Shown: piece by piece, positions 1-8,773 of the stretch
How positions within the stretch are numbered: position 1 is the first letter of the stretch
Layout of the letters: every line of letters begins with the position of its first letter
Assembly (NCBI GenBank): GCA_013215505.1
Contig: JABSQZ010000001.1
Span: forward strand, 800,881 to 864,880
Reading direction: 5' to 3'
DNA: 64,000 nt
DNA from: Oceanospirillaceae bacterium
Lineage (GTDB): Bacteria > Pseudomonadota > Gammaproteobacteria > Pseudomonadales > Balneatricaceae
Made by a program: the position numbers and the translations under genes
Notes under the pieces: model-generated
Seen by the model: the letters and a program-made list of their open reading frames with translations, nothing else
The model's database searches: none
Told to the model about the DNA's origin: nothing

Positions 1-815
1 CCTTCGCAGCGGGGGGTACGGTCTCCATTGCAGAGTTGTTCATGGCGGGAATTATTCCGGGAATCATGATCGGTGTAGCATTGATGGCCTTAGCCTTTGT
101 GATTTCACTGCGTCGTAATTACCCCAAAGGGGAGATGGTCCCGCTGCGGGAGGCAGTTAAGGTCTCAGGGCAGGCTTTCTTAGGGCTGATCACAGTGCTG
201 ATCATCGTCGGTGGTGTCATCGGTGGGGTCTTTACTGCCACCGAATCTTCCGCTGTCGCGGTGGTCTATGCCTTCATCATTACCTTCTTCGTTTATCGCG
301 ATTACAAATTCAGGGATTTTCCTAAGCTTTTGCATAATGTTGTCAAGACGGTCTCCATTGTGATGATCCTGATTGGTTTTGCCTCAACTTTTGGCTATCT
401 CGTGGCCTTGATGCAGATTCCGGAAAAAATAACCGAGCTGGTGCTGTCAATTTCTGACAATAAATATGCCATTCTTGCCATGATCAACGTCATGTTGTTG
501 GTCTTCGGAACGGTGATGGATATGGCCCCTTTGATCTTGATTTGTACTCCGGTGTTGCTGCCCTTGGTCGTGGAGCATGCAGGCATGGACCCTGTGCATT
601 TCGGCATTATGATGATGATGAACCTCTCGGTGGGCCTGATTACTCCCCCGGTGGGCACAACTCTTTTTGCCGGTTGTGCCGTAGGTAAGGTCTCCATTGA
701 AAAGGTCACCAGAACAATGTGGCCTTTTTGGTTGACCTTAGTTTTCATGTTGCTGCTGGTGACCTATATCCCACAACTTACCTTGTGGATGCCACAACTG
801 TTGGGCTTTCGATAA
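1..815 (+). CDS. TRAP transporter large permease subunit (DctM-like), C-terminal part
   Basis: The reading frame is open from the left edge (frame starting at base 3) to the TAA at 813-815, so the 5' part of the gene lies outside the window. The visible ~270 residues are very hydrophobic, with repeated membrane segments and the conserved glycine/proline-rich end LSVGLITPPVGTTLFAGCAVG that marks the DctM family (first 20 residues: LSVGLITPPVGTTLFAGCAV). DctM forms the channel of tripartite ATP-independent periplasmic transporters, which import carboxylic or sugar acids with a periplasmic binding protein and a small permease; those genes would lie upstream. The substrate cannot be told from this part. 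An internal ATG at base 36 is not the true start, because homology-like sequence continues before it. Confidence 0.9.
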   Translation, partial: FAAGGTVSIAELFMAGIIPGIMIGVALMALAFVISLRRNYPKGEMVPLREAVKVSGQAFLGLITVLIIVGGVIGGVFTATESSAVAVVYAFIITFFVYRDYKFRDFPKLLHNVVKTVSIVMILIGFASTFGYLVALMQIPEKITELVLSISDNKYAILAMINVMLLVFGTVMDMAPLILICTPVLLPLVVEHAGMDPVHFGIMMMMNLSVGLITPPVGTTLFAGCAVGKVSIEKVTRTMWPFWLTLVFMLLLVTYIPQLTLWMPQLLGFR

Positions 816-828
816 AAAGTCCTCTTCT

Positions 829-865
829 CCGGGCAGTATAATAATCAATTTATGATGCTGCCCGG
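829..865 (+). terminator. Stem-loop after the TRAP gene
   Basis: CCGGGCAG at 829-836 pairs perfectly with CTGCCCGG at 858-865 around a 21-base AT-rich loop, 13 bases after the TRAP stop codon. The position suits transcription termination, but no T-run follows, so it could also be a mRNA-stabilising hairpin. Confidence 0.4.
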
Positions 866-1388
866 TATTAGCAAAGCCATTTCAATTCAGTGCAAAGCGC
901 ATTAAAAGCTTTCTGGATGTTATCAGCTCCTGTGTTTTACCGCTAAATCAAAAGGCAAGCCTGACACTGTCCTTGTTTCGTCTAGCGGGCTGTTTGCTTA
1001 CTATCAAGTACCTTTATCTCAGCAGATCTGATGCAAAATCCTGCTAAGAAGGCACCTATACAAGTCCAGTGTGAGCGGCCACATAAATGGAGCTTTCCCC
1101 AAAGAGAACAGCTTGTTAAAGCTCTTGTACATAGGCATACTCAATTCCTCTAAAAAAACAAACAATACCTGTGGAACATGCAAATAAGTCCGGTATCTTC
1201 TCTGCGGGATTGATTGTTTATTCCCTTTAAAAAAGTAAAGACAACGCTCTCGTAACTGACTATATTTTTCGCAGATCTGCAGAATACATTGTTAACATTT
1301 AATAACCTGACACAAAATCTGCAGCGCTCCCATATATTGGGCTGTCAGGTAAACACCCTTCAACTATTGTCACTGCATTAGGTTTTTC
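866..1388. promoter_or_regulatory. Intergenic region with nested inverted repeat before the EamA gene
   Basis: No gene is supported in this stretch. Just before the EamA start lies a nested inverted repeat: CCTGACA (1306-1312) pairs with TGTCAGG (1343-1349), and inside it CCCA (1329-1332) pairs with TGGG (1338-1341) across TATAT. It could be an operator or a leader hairpin for the downstream transporter. The rest shows no motif I can support. Confidence 0.3.
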
Positions 1389-2294
1389 ATGACCAGTACT
1401 GCCATAATTCTGATTTTATTTTCAACTTTATTACACGCGGGATGGAACATGTACAGCCGCAAGTTCCGTGCGACTAGCAGTTCTTTTGCTGTCGGCGGAC
1501 TCGCTGTCTGGATTCTATTATTGCCCTTCTATCTATATTTTATAGCCTTAATGCCCGATGTTAAGGTTGAAAATTTTTTACTGGCCGCTTTGAGTAGTCT
1601 ATTTCAAGCTAGTTATTTTTATGGAGTAGTCAATGCCTATAAATACGGAAATTTATCTCTGTCATACCCGCTATTGAGATCAATTCCAATTCTGATGGTT
1701 TTAGTTTATGTATTTGTATTGGGTGATATTAATACCATATCTAATTATGCAATTATCAGCAGTCTGCTAATTGTCTTGGGCTGCATATTGCTACCCATGC
1801 GCCATTTAAGGGATTTTAAGCTTAAAAATTATGCCAATAAAATGTTTGTATTTGTTCTTGTCGCAGCACTGGGAACAGCGGGATACTCTATCATTGATAG
1901 CCTAGGTGTTAAGTTACTGGCTGAAAATTCGCCGAATTCCAATATCATAATGGTGTCATTAAACTATATTTACTTACAAGTGCTGCTTACCAGCCTATTT
2001 TTAGCGGCAATTTCCATGTCTAAAAGTGAGTATAGAAAGGAGTTTATGACTGTCATTAAACATCAGAAGCTAAGATGTATGAGCATAAGTGCAATGATGA
2101 TGATGTCCTATGCACCTATTTTGCTGGCAATGACTTTGGTCAGTAATGTTGCTTATGTGGTAGCGTTCAGGCAGGCGAGTATTCCCATTGCATTTTTATT
2201 GGGAATTTTCATCTTAAAGGAAGTGAATTATGCGATCAGATGGGTATCGATTTTATTGATCGTTATTGGCCTGGTGATAAATGCAGCCTTTTAA
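1389..2294 (+). CDS. EamA/DMT-family transporter
   Basis: A 301-residue, strongly hydrophobic protein with about ten predicted membrane segments arranged as two halves of five, the pattern of the drug/metabolite transporter superfamily. The start LFSTLLHAGWNMYSRK resembles the conserved HAxWN opening of EamA proteins, and the end (FLLGIFILKEVNYAIRWVS) matches the second EamA repeat, where a glutamate sits between the last helices. Such proteins export or import small metabolites in the inner membrane; the substrate is unknown. It is alone on its strand, between the TRAP gene and a convergent LysR gene. ATG at 1389 gives the family's usual length. This is the first of three EamA genes in the window and is not closely similar to the other two. 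Confidence 0.85.
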   Translation: MTSTAIILILFSTLLHAGWNMYSRKFRATSSSFAVGGLAVWILLLPFYLYFIALMPDVKVENFLLAALSSLFQASYFYGVVNAYKYGNLSLSYPLLRSIPILMVLVYVFVLGDINTISNYAIISSLLIVLGCILLPMRHLRDFKLKNYANKMFVFVLVAALGTAGYSIIDSLGVKLLAENSPNSNIIMVSLNYIYLQVLLTSLFLAAISMSKSEYRKEFMTVIKHQKLRCMSISAMMMMSYAPILLAMTLVSNVAYVVAFRQASIPIAFLLGIFILKEVNYAIRWVSILLIVIGLVINAAF

Positions 2295-2397
2295 ATGTCA
2301 GTGGCGCGACATTTGACTCAGATACTTTAAGCTGTTTACAGCTGGCCTGAAATAATATGTCTCTACATATCAAAACAATAATGAGATGAGGCTATTT

Positions 2398-3306
2398 TTA
2401 TTTAGTTGATTGAAGCACTGGTTCTTGTAAATATGCTTCTCTTATATAATTAATAAAGCAACGAACTTTTAAGGGGATGTAATTATTCTGTGGATACACG
2501 GCGTTGATAGGAAGTTCAGTCGGTATAAAATCTTCCATTATTGTCAGTAAATCGCCACTGTCTAATTGAGGTTGAATTAACCAATTTGGCATAACAGCAA
2601 TTCCAATACCTGATAAGACACATTCTAGAATGGCATCACTGCTATTAGACTGCATTGAGCCATTCACTTGAATACTGACCTCTTCTCCACGATATAAAAA
2701 ATGCCAAATGTTAATGGTCGCTAGGTTTGTATACACAAGGCAGTCATGGTCTTTAAGATCATGACGATCGTGAGGGATTCCCTTTCTTTTTAAATATTCA
2801 GGGCTTGCGACAACTACCCGTGGGCAGCCACCTAACTTTCTGGCAACTAAGTTAGAATCGGCTAAGTGACCAATTCGAATGACCAGATCAAACCCATCAT
2901 TTAATAAATCTATTTTTCGGTCAAGAAAACTTACTTCAATACTGATGTCTGGATAAGTTTTCATAAATTGTGGTAGATAGGGAACAACATACTTTCTGCC
3001 AAATGCAACAGGGACATTGATTCTTAAATTTCCCTTTGGTTTTAAGCTGTAGTCTTTGGTCTGTGCTTCAGCCTCCTCTACTTGATTTAAAATAGATAAA
3101 CAATGCTCATAATAGTTAGTGCCGATCTCGGTCAACAACACTTGCCGGTTGCTTCTAGTTAACAACGTTGCTCCTAACTGCTTTTCTAATGCAGACATCT
3201 TCTTACTAATTGAAGATTGAGTCATAGCCATTTCCAATGCCACAGCAGTAAAACTGCCCAATTGGATGATGCGCACAAATATTTTCATGCATGTTAGCCG
3301 GTCCAT
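2398..3306 (-). CDS. LysR-family transcriptional regulator
   Basis: Residues 1-60 form the LysR winged helix-turn-helix (MDRLTCMKIFVRIIQLGSFT, then a helix pair ending SSISKKMSALEKQLGATLL), followed by a periplasmic-binding-protein-like effector domain with the typical RIGHLADSNLVARKLG segment. An ATG four codons upstream (3318) exists, but the bases after it read GAGGAG, an excellent ribosome-binding site for the ATG at 3306, so I place the start there (302 residues). It is divergent from the AhpD-like/peroxiredoxin-like/MBL gene run starting at 3421 and probably controls it; TTCCA/TGGAA repeats lie in the shared promoter. Effector unknown. Confidence 0.92.
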   Translation of the reverse strand: MDRLTCMKIFVRIIQLGSFTAVALEMAMTQSSISKKMSALEKQLGATLLTRSNRQVLLTEIGTNYYEHCLSILNQVEEAEAQTKDYSLKPKGNLRINVPVAFGRKYVVPYLPQFMKTYPDISIEVSFLDRKIDLLNDGFDLVIRIGHLADSNLVARKLGGCPRVVVASPEYLKRKGIPHDRHDLKDHDCLVYTNLATINIWHFLYRGEEVSIQVNGSMQSNSSDAILECVLSGIGIAVMPNWLIQPQLDSGDLLTIMEDFIPTELPINAVYPQNNYIPLKVRCFINYIREAYLQEPVLQSTK

Positions 3307-3339
3307 ATCGCTCCTCATATTCCAATTTAGAACTCATAG

Positions 3340-3375
3340 TATTCCATGTCTTGTATTTATTTTCCACTTTGGAAT
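3340..3375. promoter_or_regulatory. Candidate LysR operator between divergent genes
   Basis: The region between the LysR start (3306) and the AhpD-like start (3421) holds a perfect inverted repeat TTCCA-CTT-TGGAA at 3362-3374, with a second ATTCCA half-site at 3341-3346 and another TTCCAA next to the LysR start. Repeated half-sites in a divergent promoter are typical for LysR activator and repression sites. Assignment is by position only. Confidence 0.45.
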
Positions 3376-3420
3376 GCACATACTCACATGCACACCCATT
3401 AAAGCTAACGAGACTAAAAA

Positions 3421-3981
3421 ATGAATAGTTTTAAAAAATACACTGAAGATAATTCACCCCAAGATTCGGCCGGCATTCTAGCGACGGTAAAAAACAACTT
3501 CGGATTTCTACCTAACTTAATCGCCCATATGGCCGGGTCTGCGGTATTAGTAAAATCCTATATTGCAATAGGCGATTTGTTTGCTGGCGGGACATTCAGT
3601 GCTACCGAACAGCAAGTGGTTTTAATGACCATCAATCGTTTTCACGAATGTAGATATTGCATGGCGGGTCACACTATGGTTGCGGAAATGAGTCAGGTAG
3701 ATATGACTGCGATTACTGCCATTCGTGACGACCAACCTATTGGTAATACTAAATTGGGGGCATTACGCGGCTTCACGTTAGTAATGGTTGAACAACGAGG
3801 CAAGGTATCCCAAGCGCAGCTTAATGCATTCTATGAGGCGGGTTACAGCCAGGAAAACGTATTGGAGATCATTGCCGCTGCCGCTTATAAAACGATGAGT
3901 AATTTCACCAACCATATTGTCGGCACAAATATAGATGGTGCATTTGTCGACAAAAAGTGGCTACCGATAAACGAACGCTAA
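3421..3981 (+). CDS. Carboxymuconolactone decarboxylase/AhpD-like protein
   Basis: A 186-residue protein with the CMD/AhpD signature HECRYCMAGH: Cys77, Cys80 and His84 form the CxxC-xxxH redox site seen in alkylhydroperoxidase D-like proteins. The surrounding helices (FSATEQQVVLMTINR before the motif) match the family. These proteins act as thiol peroxidases or decarboxylases, often paired with a peroxiredoxin. The next gene downstream is indeed peroxiredoxin-like, which supports a peroxide-reducing role, though no substrate is shown. First gene of the run that is divergent from the LysR gene. Confidence 0.88.
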   Translation: MNSFKKYTEDNSPQDSAGILATVKNNFGFLPNLIAHMAGSAVLVKSYIAIGDLFAGGTFSATEQQVVLMTINRFHECRYCMAGHTMVAEMSQVDMTAITAIRDDQPIGNTKLGALRGFTLVMVEQRGKVSQAQLNAFYEAGYSQENVLEIIAAAAYKTMSNFTNHIVGTNIDGAFVDKKWLPINER

Positions 3982-4036
3982 AGACCAATACTAACCCGTT
4001 ATATAAAACATTAGATACATGTAAGAGGTACCAAAA

Positions 4037-4573
4037 ATGCGCAGTAACAAAATTAAAGCCGGGGATCTATTCCCCTCCATTCGTCTCAATACTTTAGCTG
4101 ATGGTGAACTTGAAATAGCTAAACCACTTGAGGGTAAAGATTGGCATATGGTGGTGGTGTATCGTGGCAAACATTGTCCGATCTGTACTCGCTATTTAAG
4201 TCAATTAGAGCAGATTAAAGATAAATTTAACGCCTTGAACATTAGCCTCGTTGTCGTATCGGCCGATTCTGAAAGTAAAGCAACGGCTCATAATCAAGAA
4301 ATGGCGCTCAGCTTTCCGGTGGCTTACGGTTTGTCCGTTGAGCAAATGCAGCAGTTGGGGCTGTACATTTCTCATCCTCGTTCTCCCCAGGAAACCGATA
4401 CTCCGTTCGCAGAACCCGGAATATTTGTCATCAATGAAAAAGGCCAGGTGCAAGTAACAGATATTTCGAATGCACCTTTTGCACGGCCAGAGCTAGCAAC
4501 TTTGGTGGGGGGATTAGAGTTCATTCGCAATCCGGCTAACAATTACCCTATACGTGGAACGTTTGAAACATAG
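4037..4573 (+). CDS. Peroxiredoxin-like (AhpC/TSA, thioredoxin-fold) protein
   Basis: A 178-residue thioredoxin-fold protein. Strand HMVVVYRGKHCPICTRYL carries the active-site CPIC (Cys47, Cys50) where AhpC/TSA and redoxin proteins hold their peroxidatic cysteine; a second half with PGIFVINEKGQVQ fits the fold's C-terminal strands. It lies 55 bases after the AhpD-like gene on the same strand. Known peroxiredoxins of this type reduce organic peroxides using a dithiol partner, and the neighbouring CxxC protein could be that partner (inference). No signal peptide, so cytoplasmic. Confidence 0.85.
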   Translation: MRSNKIKAGDLFPSIRLNTLADGELEIAKPLEGKDWHMVVVYRGKHCPICTRYLSQLEQIKDKFNALNISLVVVSADSESKATAHNQEMALSFPVAYGLSVEQMQQLGLYISHPRSPQETDTPFAEPGIFVINEKGQVQVTDISNAPFARPELATLVGGLEFIRNPANNYPIRGTFET

Positions 4574-4631
4574 GATTGAAATATTCCATATGTGAACTCA
4601 ATTTTATATGAAACACCTAAAGAGCAACTAA

Positions 4632-4820
4632 ATGAATAACTCACTTAAGGTATTAATCACCGCTGCCAGTACAGGATTTGGCCTTCAAATAGCACAAAAA
4701 CTTGCCAGTGATGGCCATCATGTTTTTGCATCTACGCGCGTTGTTAAAGATAAAAATGCTGATGCCGTCCAACAAGCATTCTTAACCGATATAGGTTTAG
4801 GTTCTTGGAATAAAAAATAA
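4632..4820 (+). pseudogene. Short-chain dehydrogenase remnant (internally deleted)
   Basis: Only 62 codons. Residues 5-40 are a clear SDR start: VLITAASTGFGLQIAQKLA is the Rossmann glycine motif, slightly altered at the first glycine (TAAS instead of TGAS). After about residue 45 the frame jumps to NADAVQQAFLTD, which resembles the C-terminal helix of SDRs rather than the segment expected next. The catalytic Ser, Tyr and Lys are all absent. I read this as an in-frame deletion remnant; it cannot be a working oxidoreductase. It sits between the peroxiredoxin-like and MBL-fold genes. Confidence 0.65.
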
Positions 4821-4845
4821 TTCTTGTCAATTTGAGGAAACAATC

Positions 4846-5733
4846 ATGTATTCAATAAAAAATAGTTTTGTCTTTGTCGTTACTTGTCTGATGTTATTTA
4901 TGAGCCTAACCGCTAACGCAAAACAAGCTGAACATATCACTAAAGTCGCAGATAACGTTTATGCTTACGGTAATCCTGCAGCAGGATATACCTCAATGTT
5001 TATCGTCACTGATGAGGGGGTGGTGGTTTTAGAGCCGGTTAATTCAACTCACTCAAAGCTGATGTTCGAAGCAATCCGCAGTGTTACCGACCAACCCATT
5101 AAGTATCTGCTGCACAGTCATAACCATTGGGACCATTCTGGTGGCGGTCAGGTTTTTCGAGATCAAGGTGCCAGTATCCTGGCCCATGAAGAAGCAGTTG
5201 CATGGATGCGCGCCAATCCACACCCGGATATGGCCTTACCTAATCAAAGTTGGAGCGGAAAACGCAAAGATATTCATCTCGGTGGTACCACAATAGAGCT
5301 CCATTATCTGGGTATGAATCACGGGCTAGGCATGACAGTGTTTAGATTGCCTAAAGAAAAAATAGTGTTCATCGCCGATATCGTCACTCCCGATCGTTTG
5401 TTATTTACCATAGTGCCAGATTTTAACATTAAGCAATGGGTACGTAGCTTAGAGGAAATTGAAGCAATGGATTTCACAACCGCAGTTTTTACTCACGGTA
5501 AAGTAATAGGGTCGAAAAAAGACGTTGCGGCTAATCGTGAATTTATTCAAGATCTTCGGGGCGCTATTCACGCTGAATTTAAAAAAGGCACTAACCCTTT
5601 TATCATACCTAACATTATCAAATTGCCAAAATATGAAAGTTGGGCAATGTATGATGAGTGGCTAACAATGAACGCCTGGAGAATTTTGTTAGATGATCAT
5701 ATGGGTCCTTTTCCCTGGAGAGCAGAAGATTAA
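4846..5733 (+). CDS. Secreted metallo-beta-lactamase-fold hydrolase
   Basis: 295 residues. Residues 1-25 are a signal peptide (hydrophobic core, cut after TANA), so the product is periplasmic. The metal site is complete: HxHxDH as His92-Asn-His94-Trp-Asp96-His97, then His159, Asp178 and His217. This is the dinuclear zinc hydrolase fold. The arrangement (SHNHWDHSGG) is shared by glyoxalase II-like proteins, lactonases and subclass B-like enzymes; the substrate is not evident and I do not claim antibiotic resistance. It is the last gene of the run behind the divergent LysR gene, so it is likely co-induced with the thiol-redox proteins upstream. Confidence 0.88.
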   Translation: MYSIKNSFVFVVTCLMLFMSLTANAKQAEHITKVADNVYAYGNPAAGYTSMFIVTDEGVVVLEPVNSTHSKLMFEAIRSVTDQPIKYLLHSHNHWDHSGGGQVFRDQGASILAHEEAVAWMRANPHPDMALPNQSWSGKRKDIHLGGTTIELHYLGMNHGLGMTVFRLPKEKIVFIADIVTPDRLLFTIVPDFNIKQWVRSLEEIEAMDFTTAVFTHGKVIGSKKDVAANREFIQDLRGAIHAEFKKGTNPFIIPNIIKLPKYESWAMYDEWLTMNAWRILLDDHMGPFPWRAED

Positions 5734-6191
5734 ATGTTGAATGCTGGTTGATGATGCTGTCTTCCCCCGTCTGCTTGAAGTTACCACTTCAATCATCATG
5801 CCCAGCTGCAGAATTCGGGAATAGGCCAGCATCCTTTAGTGGCATAACCTTAATTGGTACAACCTAGACTTGGGAATGAGAATAATTCATCTCCACTTCT
5901 AAAGCAGAGTTTGTGCCCCCCATATAAGGGCGACTCCAACAGATAGTTCTCTGTGGAGGGGCTATAAAACGCTTTGTTGACGGTGCTAATCGATCACCCT
6001 CACTGTTATTAACGGATATATTAGATAATTAAATGCCCCTAGATAAGCCAGTGCGGGAAACTAGAAACAGTCTATCTGAATCCTATGTATTCTAACCGAC
6101 CTCTCGAGCAAGAAAGATAATCACTGACTAAATCACAAAGAGTATTATTAACATCGATTATCCCCATTTGCTGATTTGGCTTCGTCCCTGA
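5734..6191. other. Intergenic region without recognisable gene
   Basis: 458 bases between the MBL-fold gene and the decayed DUF1232 copy. No reading frame, RNA gene or clear repeat is supported. Confidence 0.5.
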
Positions 6192-6410
6192 TTATTCAAA
6201 CCCCTGTTTCAGTGGTCTCTGTTGCTCGCTCTGTGTGAACTCTTGATTTGCATTGTGATTGCCGGTGGAACAGCTAAAGCATCGGTGAACCCAATAAGTA
6301 GCTAAAGGTCTGTGCATGACATCAATCGTTGATTCAAAATAACTTATGGCACCATGAATTGTTATTTTTTTGTCAATCAGCTGTCTGCGCTATTAGCACA
6401 TAGCGCGTTT
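6192..6410 (-). pseudogene. Decayed copy of the DUF1232 (YkvA-like) gene at 15.3 kb
   Basis: Base-by-base reading shows that 6190-6380 aligns with the 3' half of the intact DUF1232 gene at 15318-15656, same strand. Shared stretches include GATTATTCAAACC at the stop codon, TGGTCTCTG, TGCTCGCTCT, and CATCAATCGTTGA followed by CAAAATAAC. Small indels and substitutions break the frame, and similarity fades after about 6400, so the N-terminal half is missing. It is a dead paralogue. The two copies are direct repeats that bracket the whole signalling block. Confidence 0.75.
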
Positions 6411-6441
6411 ATCTGGGTCCTCAGAATCGATAATACGGTAT

Positions 6442-8682
6442 TTATTTCCGTAAACTTTGTTGAAAAATATCAACTACCGGTTGAACAATCGGCGTTGTTT
6501 TTAATAGCGATAAACGATATTTTTCAAATTTGTCTGCAAACAGGTTCTCATTATGCTGCAGATAGCTAAACAATTCTTCAGGTGTGATAGGTTTACTGAA
6601 GTAATACCCTTGAATAATGTCGCATTCTTCGGCTGACAGAAAAGCTAGTTGCTCTACTGTTTCAACCCCTTCGGCAACCAGCTCTAAGGACAGTTTTTTG
6701 GCAATAGCGATGATCACTTTTGTAATGTCCTCATCGCACTGATCAACGCCAATATCCTGGATAAAGCTTCGGTCTATTTTTAATTTATCTAGAGGTAATT
6801 TACGTAAATTATCAAGAGAAGCGTGCCCTGTGCCAAAATCATCCATTGAAATATAAACACCCAATTGATGAATTTTCTCCAATTCTTCAACTAGCTTATC
6901 GTAGCTAGTCGACATCGCTGTTTCGGTGACTTCTATTTCTATTTGTTTCGGCGAAATACTATGCTTTTCCAATTGTTTAACTAAGGTATTATAGAATTTA
7001 TCAGTGGCTAACTGGCGCACAGAAACATTCATTGAAACGATGATACCTTCAAAATTAATCAATTTATTCCATTGCCCAACATGCCGGCAAACTTCCTTTA
7101 GCACCCACTCTCCCAATTCTTCAATTTGACCAGACTCTTCTGCTATCGGAATAAACTTATCCGGGCTTATTGCTGCGCCCTCCTTAGGATGCCAGCGCAA
7201 TAATGCTTCACAGCCAACAATATTATTTTTACTCAGTGAAACTTGTGGTTGATAGACTAAGGAAAGCTCTTTATTTATTATTGCCTGTTGTAACATCATT
7301 TGAATATGTTGCTTTTCTTGTACTTTTTCATGCATTCTTGCCGCAAAAAACTGGTAATTATTGCGCCCTTGTAATTTGGCACTGTACATGGCGGTATCTG
7401 CAGATTTAAGTAACTGCTCCATCGTCATAGATATCCCTTCATAAGAGGCAATACCAATACTGACACTGACGTTTAATTTCGTTCCCTGTATATCCATAGG
7501 CTTATCTAGCTTGTTCAATATTTTTTGTGCTACATTCGCCATGCCATTCGCATCATCTATGTCGTAGAGTATGATCGCAAATTCATCCCCTCCCATGCGC
7601 GCTACAAGGTCTCCCTTCCTAACACTACTGCGGAGCATGGAACTAACATTTTGCAGCAATATATCGCCAATATTGTGTCCGTATTGATCATTCACAAATT
7701 TGAAATGATCAAGGTCGATAAACAATACCGCCAGCGATGCACCTGAACGCTGAGTCCGAAAAATCAGTTTATCCAAGTTGTCATAAAAGTAAGCTCTGTT
7801 TGCCAGGTCAGTCAGTGAATCATAGTTAGTTAAGTAATATAATTTTTCTTCATTGTCTTTTCGCTGGGTGATATTTTGAAACATGACAACACCACCGGTA
7901 GTGCAGCCATTTTTATCAATGGCGACGTCGCTGGTAAATTCTACGTAAAAAGGGCTGCCTTTACTGGTTTTCCAGCGTTCATTCCCTGCCCCCCCCCCTT
8001 CACCCTGTTTAATAATACTCAATAATTTACGTTTATTCATGGCAGCTGCTAAGGATGAGCCTTGCGTTTTAGACTGTTCACCCTCTAGCTCTGAGAGAAA
8101 ATAATCCTGTAAGTTACTCTGCATTAATTTGTCATGTTGAGTATCCAGAAGTTCACAGGCTTTAGGATTTGCAAAGGTAATGATACCTTGTAAATCAATG
8201 CCTAAAATCCCTTCACCGGTCGAATTAAGTAAATTTTGAAAACGCGATTTTCTTTCATCAACGTCTATTCTTGTCTGTATTGATACTCGGTGCAAACGGT
8301 CCAGCTCAACAAATTGGCGTACTTTGTTGATGATCACTATCGGCTCTATCGGTTTTGTTACATAGTCGACAGCCCCTGATTCATAGGCTTTATTTTGAAG
8401 AAGATTATCCCTATCACCTGCCGTTATCATCACGATAGGAATATGTTTGAAGCGTTTATTGCTATGAATTAATTGCACCGTTTGATAACCATCCAAACCG
8501 GGCATTTGTACATCCATCAGAATGACCGAAAAATCGTAATTCAGTACTTTAGACAGGGCACTTTCGCCTGAATCGGCATGCACAATATTAATATTAAGTG
8601 GGGCAAGAATCATTTCAAGTGAATATCGATTAACTTCAAGGTCATCCACAATCAATACATAACTCTTGTTACTCAATTCCAT
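6442..8682 (-). CDS. Response regulator with PAS, GGDEF and EAL domains
   Basis: 746 residues. Receiver at 7-125 with acidic pair Asp13/Asp14, phospho-acceptor Asp57 and Lys110; PAS at about 146-275; GGDEF at about 285-445 with intact GGDEF (364-368) and an RxxD product-inhibition site (RKGD, 355-358); EAL at about 460-715 with EALLRW (492 on), EVTET, DDFGTG and LKIDRSF all present. Both c-di-GMP synthesis and breakdown sites look intact. The receiver suggests phosphorylation by the hybrid kinase encoded upstream in the same direction. ATG at 8682 has AAGG just upstream. Odd: a run of ten G (on the coding strand) falls in the PAS domain, encoding EGGGAG; one slip would truncate the protein before GGDEF. 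Confidence 0.95.
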   Translation of the reverse strand: MELSNKSYVLIVDDLEVNRYSLEMILAPLNINIVHADSGESALSKVLNYDFSVILMDVQMPGLDGYQTVQLIHSNKRFKHIPIVMITAGDRDNLLQNKAYESGAVDYVTKPIEPIVIINKVRQFVELDRLHRVSIQTRIDVDERKSRFQNLLNSTGEGILGIDLQGIITFANPKACELLDTQHDKLMQSNLQDYFLSELEGEQSKTQGSSLAAAMNKRKLLSIIKQGEGGGAGNERWKTSKGSPFYVEFTSDVAIDKNGCTTGGVVMFQNITQRKDNEEKLYYLTNYDSLTDLANRAYFYDNLDKLIFRTQRSGASLAVLFIDLDHFKFVNDQYGHNIGDILLQNVSSMLRSSVRKGDLVARMGGDEFAIILYDIDDANGMANVAQKILNKLDKPMDIQGTKLNVSVSIGIASYEGISMTMEQLLKSADTAMYSAKLQGRNNYQFFAARMHEKVQEKQHIQMMLQQAIINKELSLVYQPQVSLSKNNIVGCEALLRWHPKEGAAISPDKFIPIAEESGQIEELGEWVLKEVCRHVGQWNKLINFEGIIVSMNVSVRQLATDKFYNTLVKQLEKHSISPKQIEIEVTETAMSTSYDKLVEELEKIHQLGVYISMDDFGTGHASLDNLRKLPLDKLKIDRSFIQDIGVDQCDEDITKVIIAIAKKLSLELVAEGVETVEQLAFLSAEECDIIQGYYFSKPITPEELFSYLQHNENLFADKFEKYRLSLLKTTPIVQPVVDIFQQSLRK
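7989..7998. repeat. Homopolymer of ten C (ten G in the coding strand)
   Basis: Ten consecutive C on the plus strand inside the PAS-coding part of the REC-PAS-GGDEF-EAL gene, about residues 229-231. In the present sequence the frame is intact (ON). Tracts of this length are known to slip in other bacteria. Confidence 0.85.
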
Positions 8683-8773
8683 AGGCCTTCCCTGAGCAGT
8701 TGTGATCCTAGTATAGTCAGTAACTCTACTTCTGCTCTAAAACGACTCTAATAAAGGAATAATAAAGGATTGG

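Noticed and set aside
395-748. Long antisense frame within the TRAP gene, and similar antisense frames in the xdh genes and azlC
   Set aside because: They overlap well-supported genes on the other strand and have no start context or family match.
7989-7998. Frameshift pseudogene at the poly-C run
   Set aside because: The frame continues intact through GGDEF and EAL, so the gene is on in this sequence.
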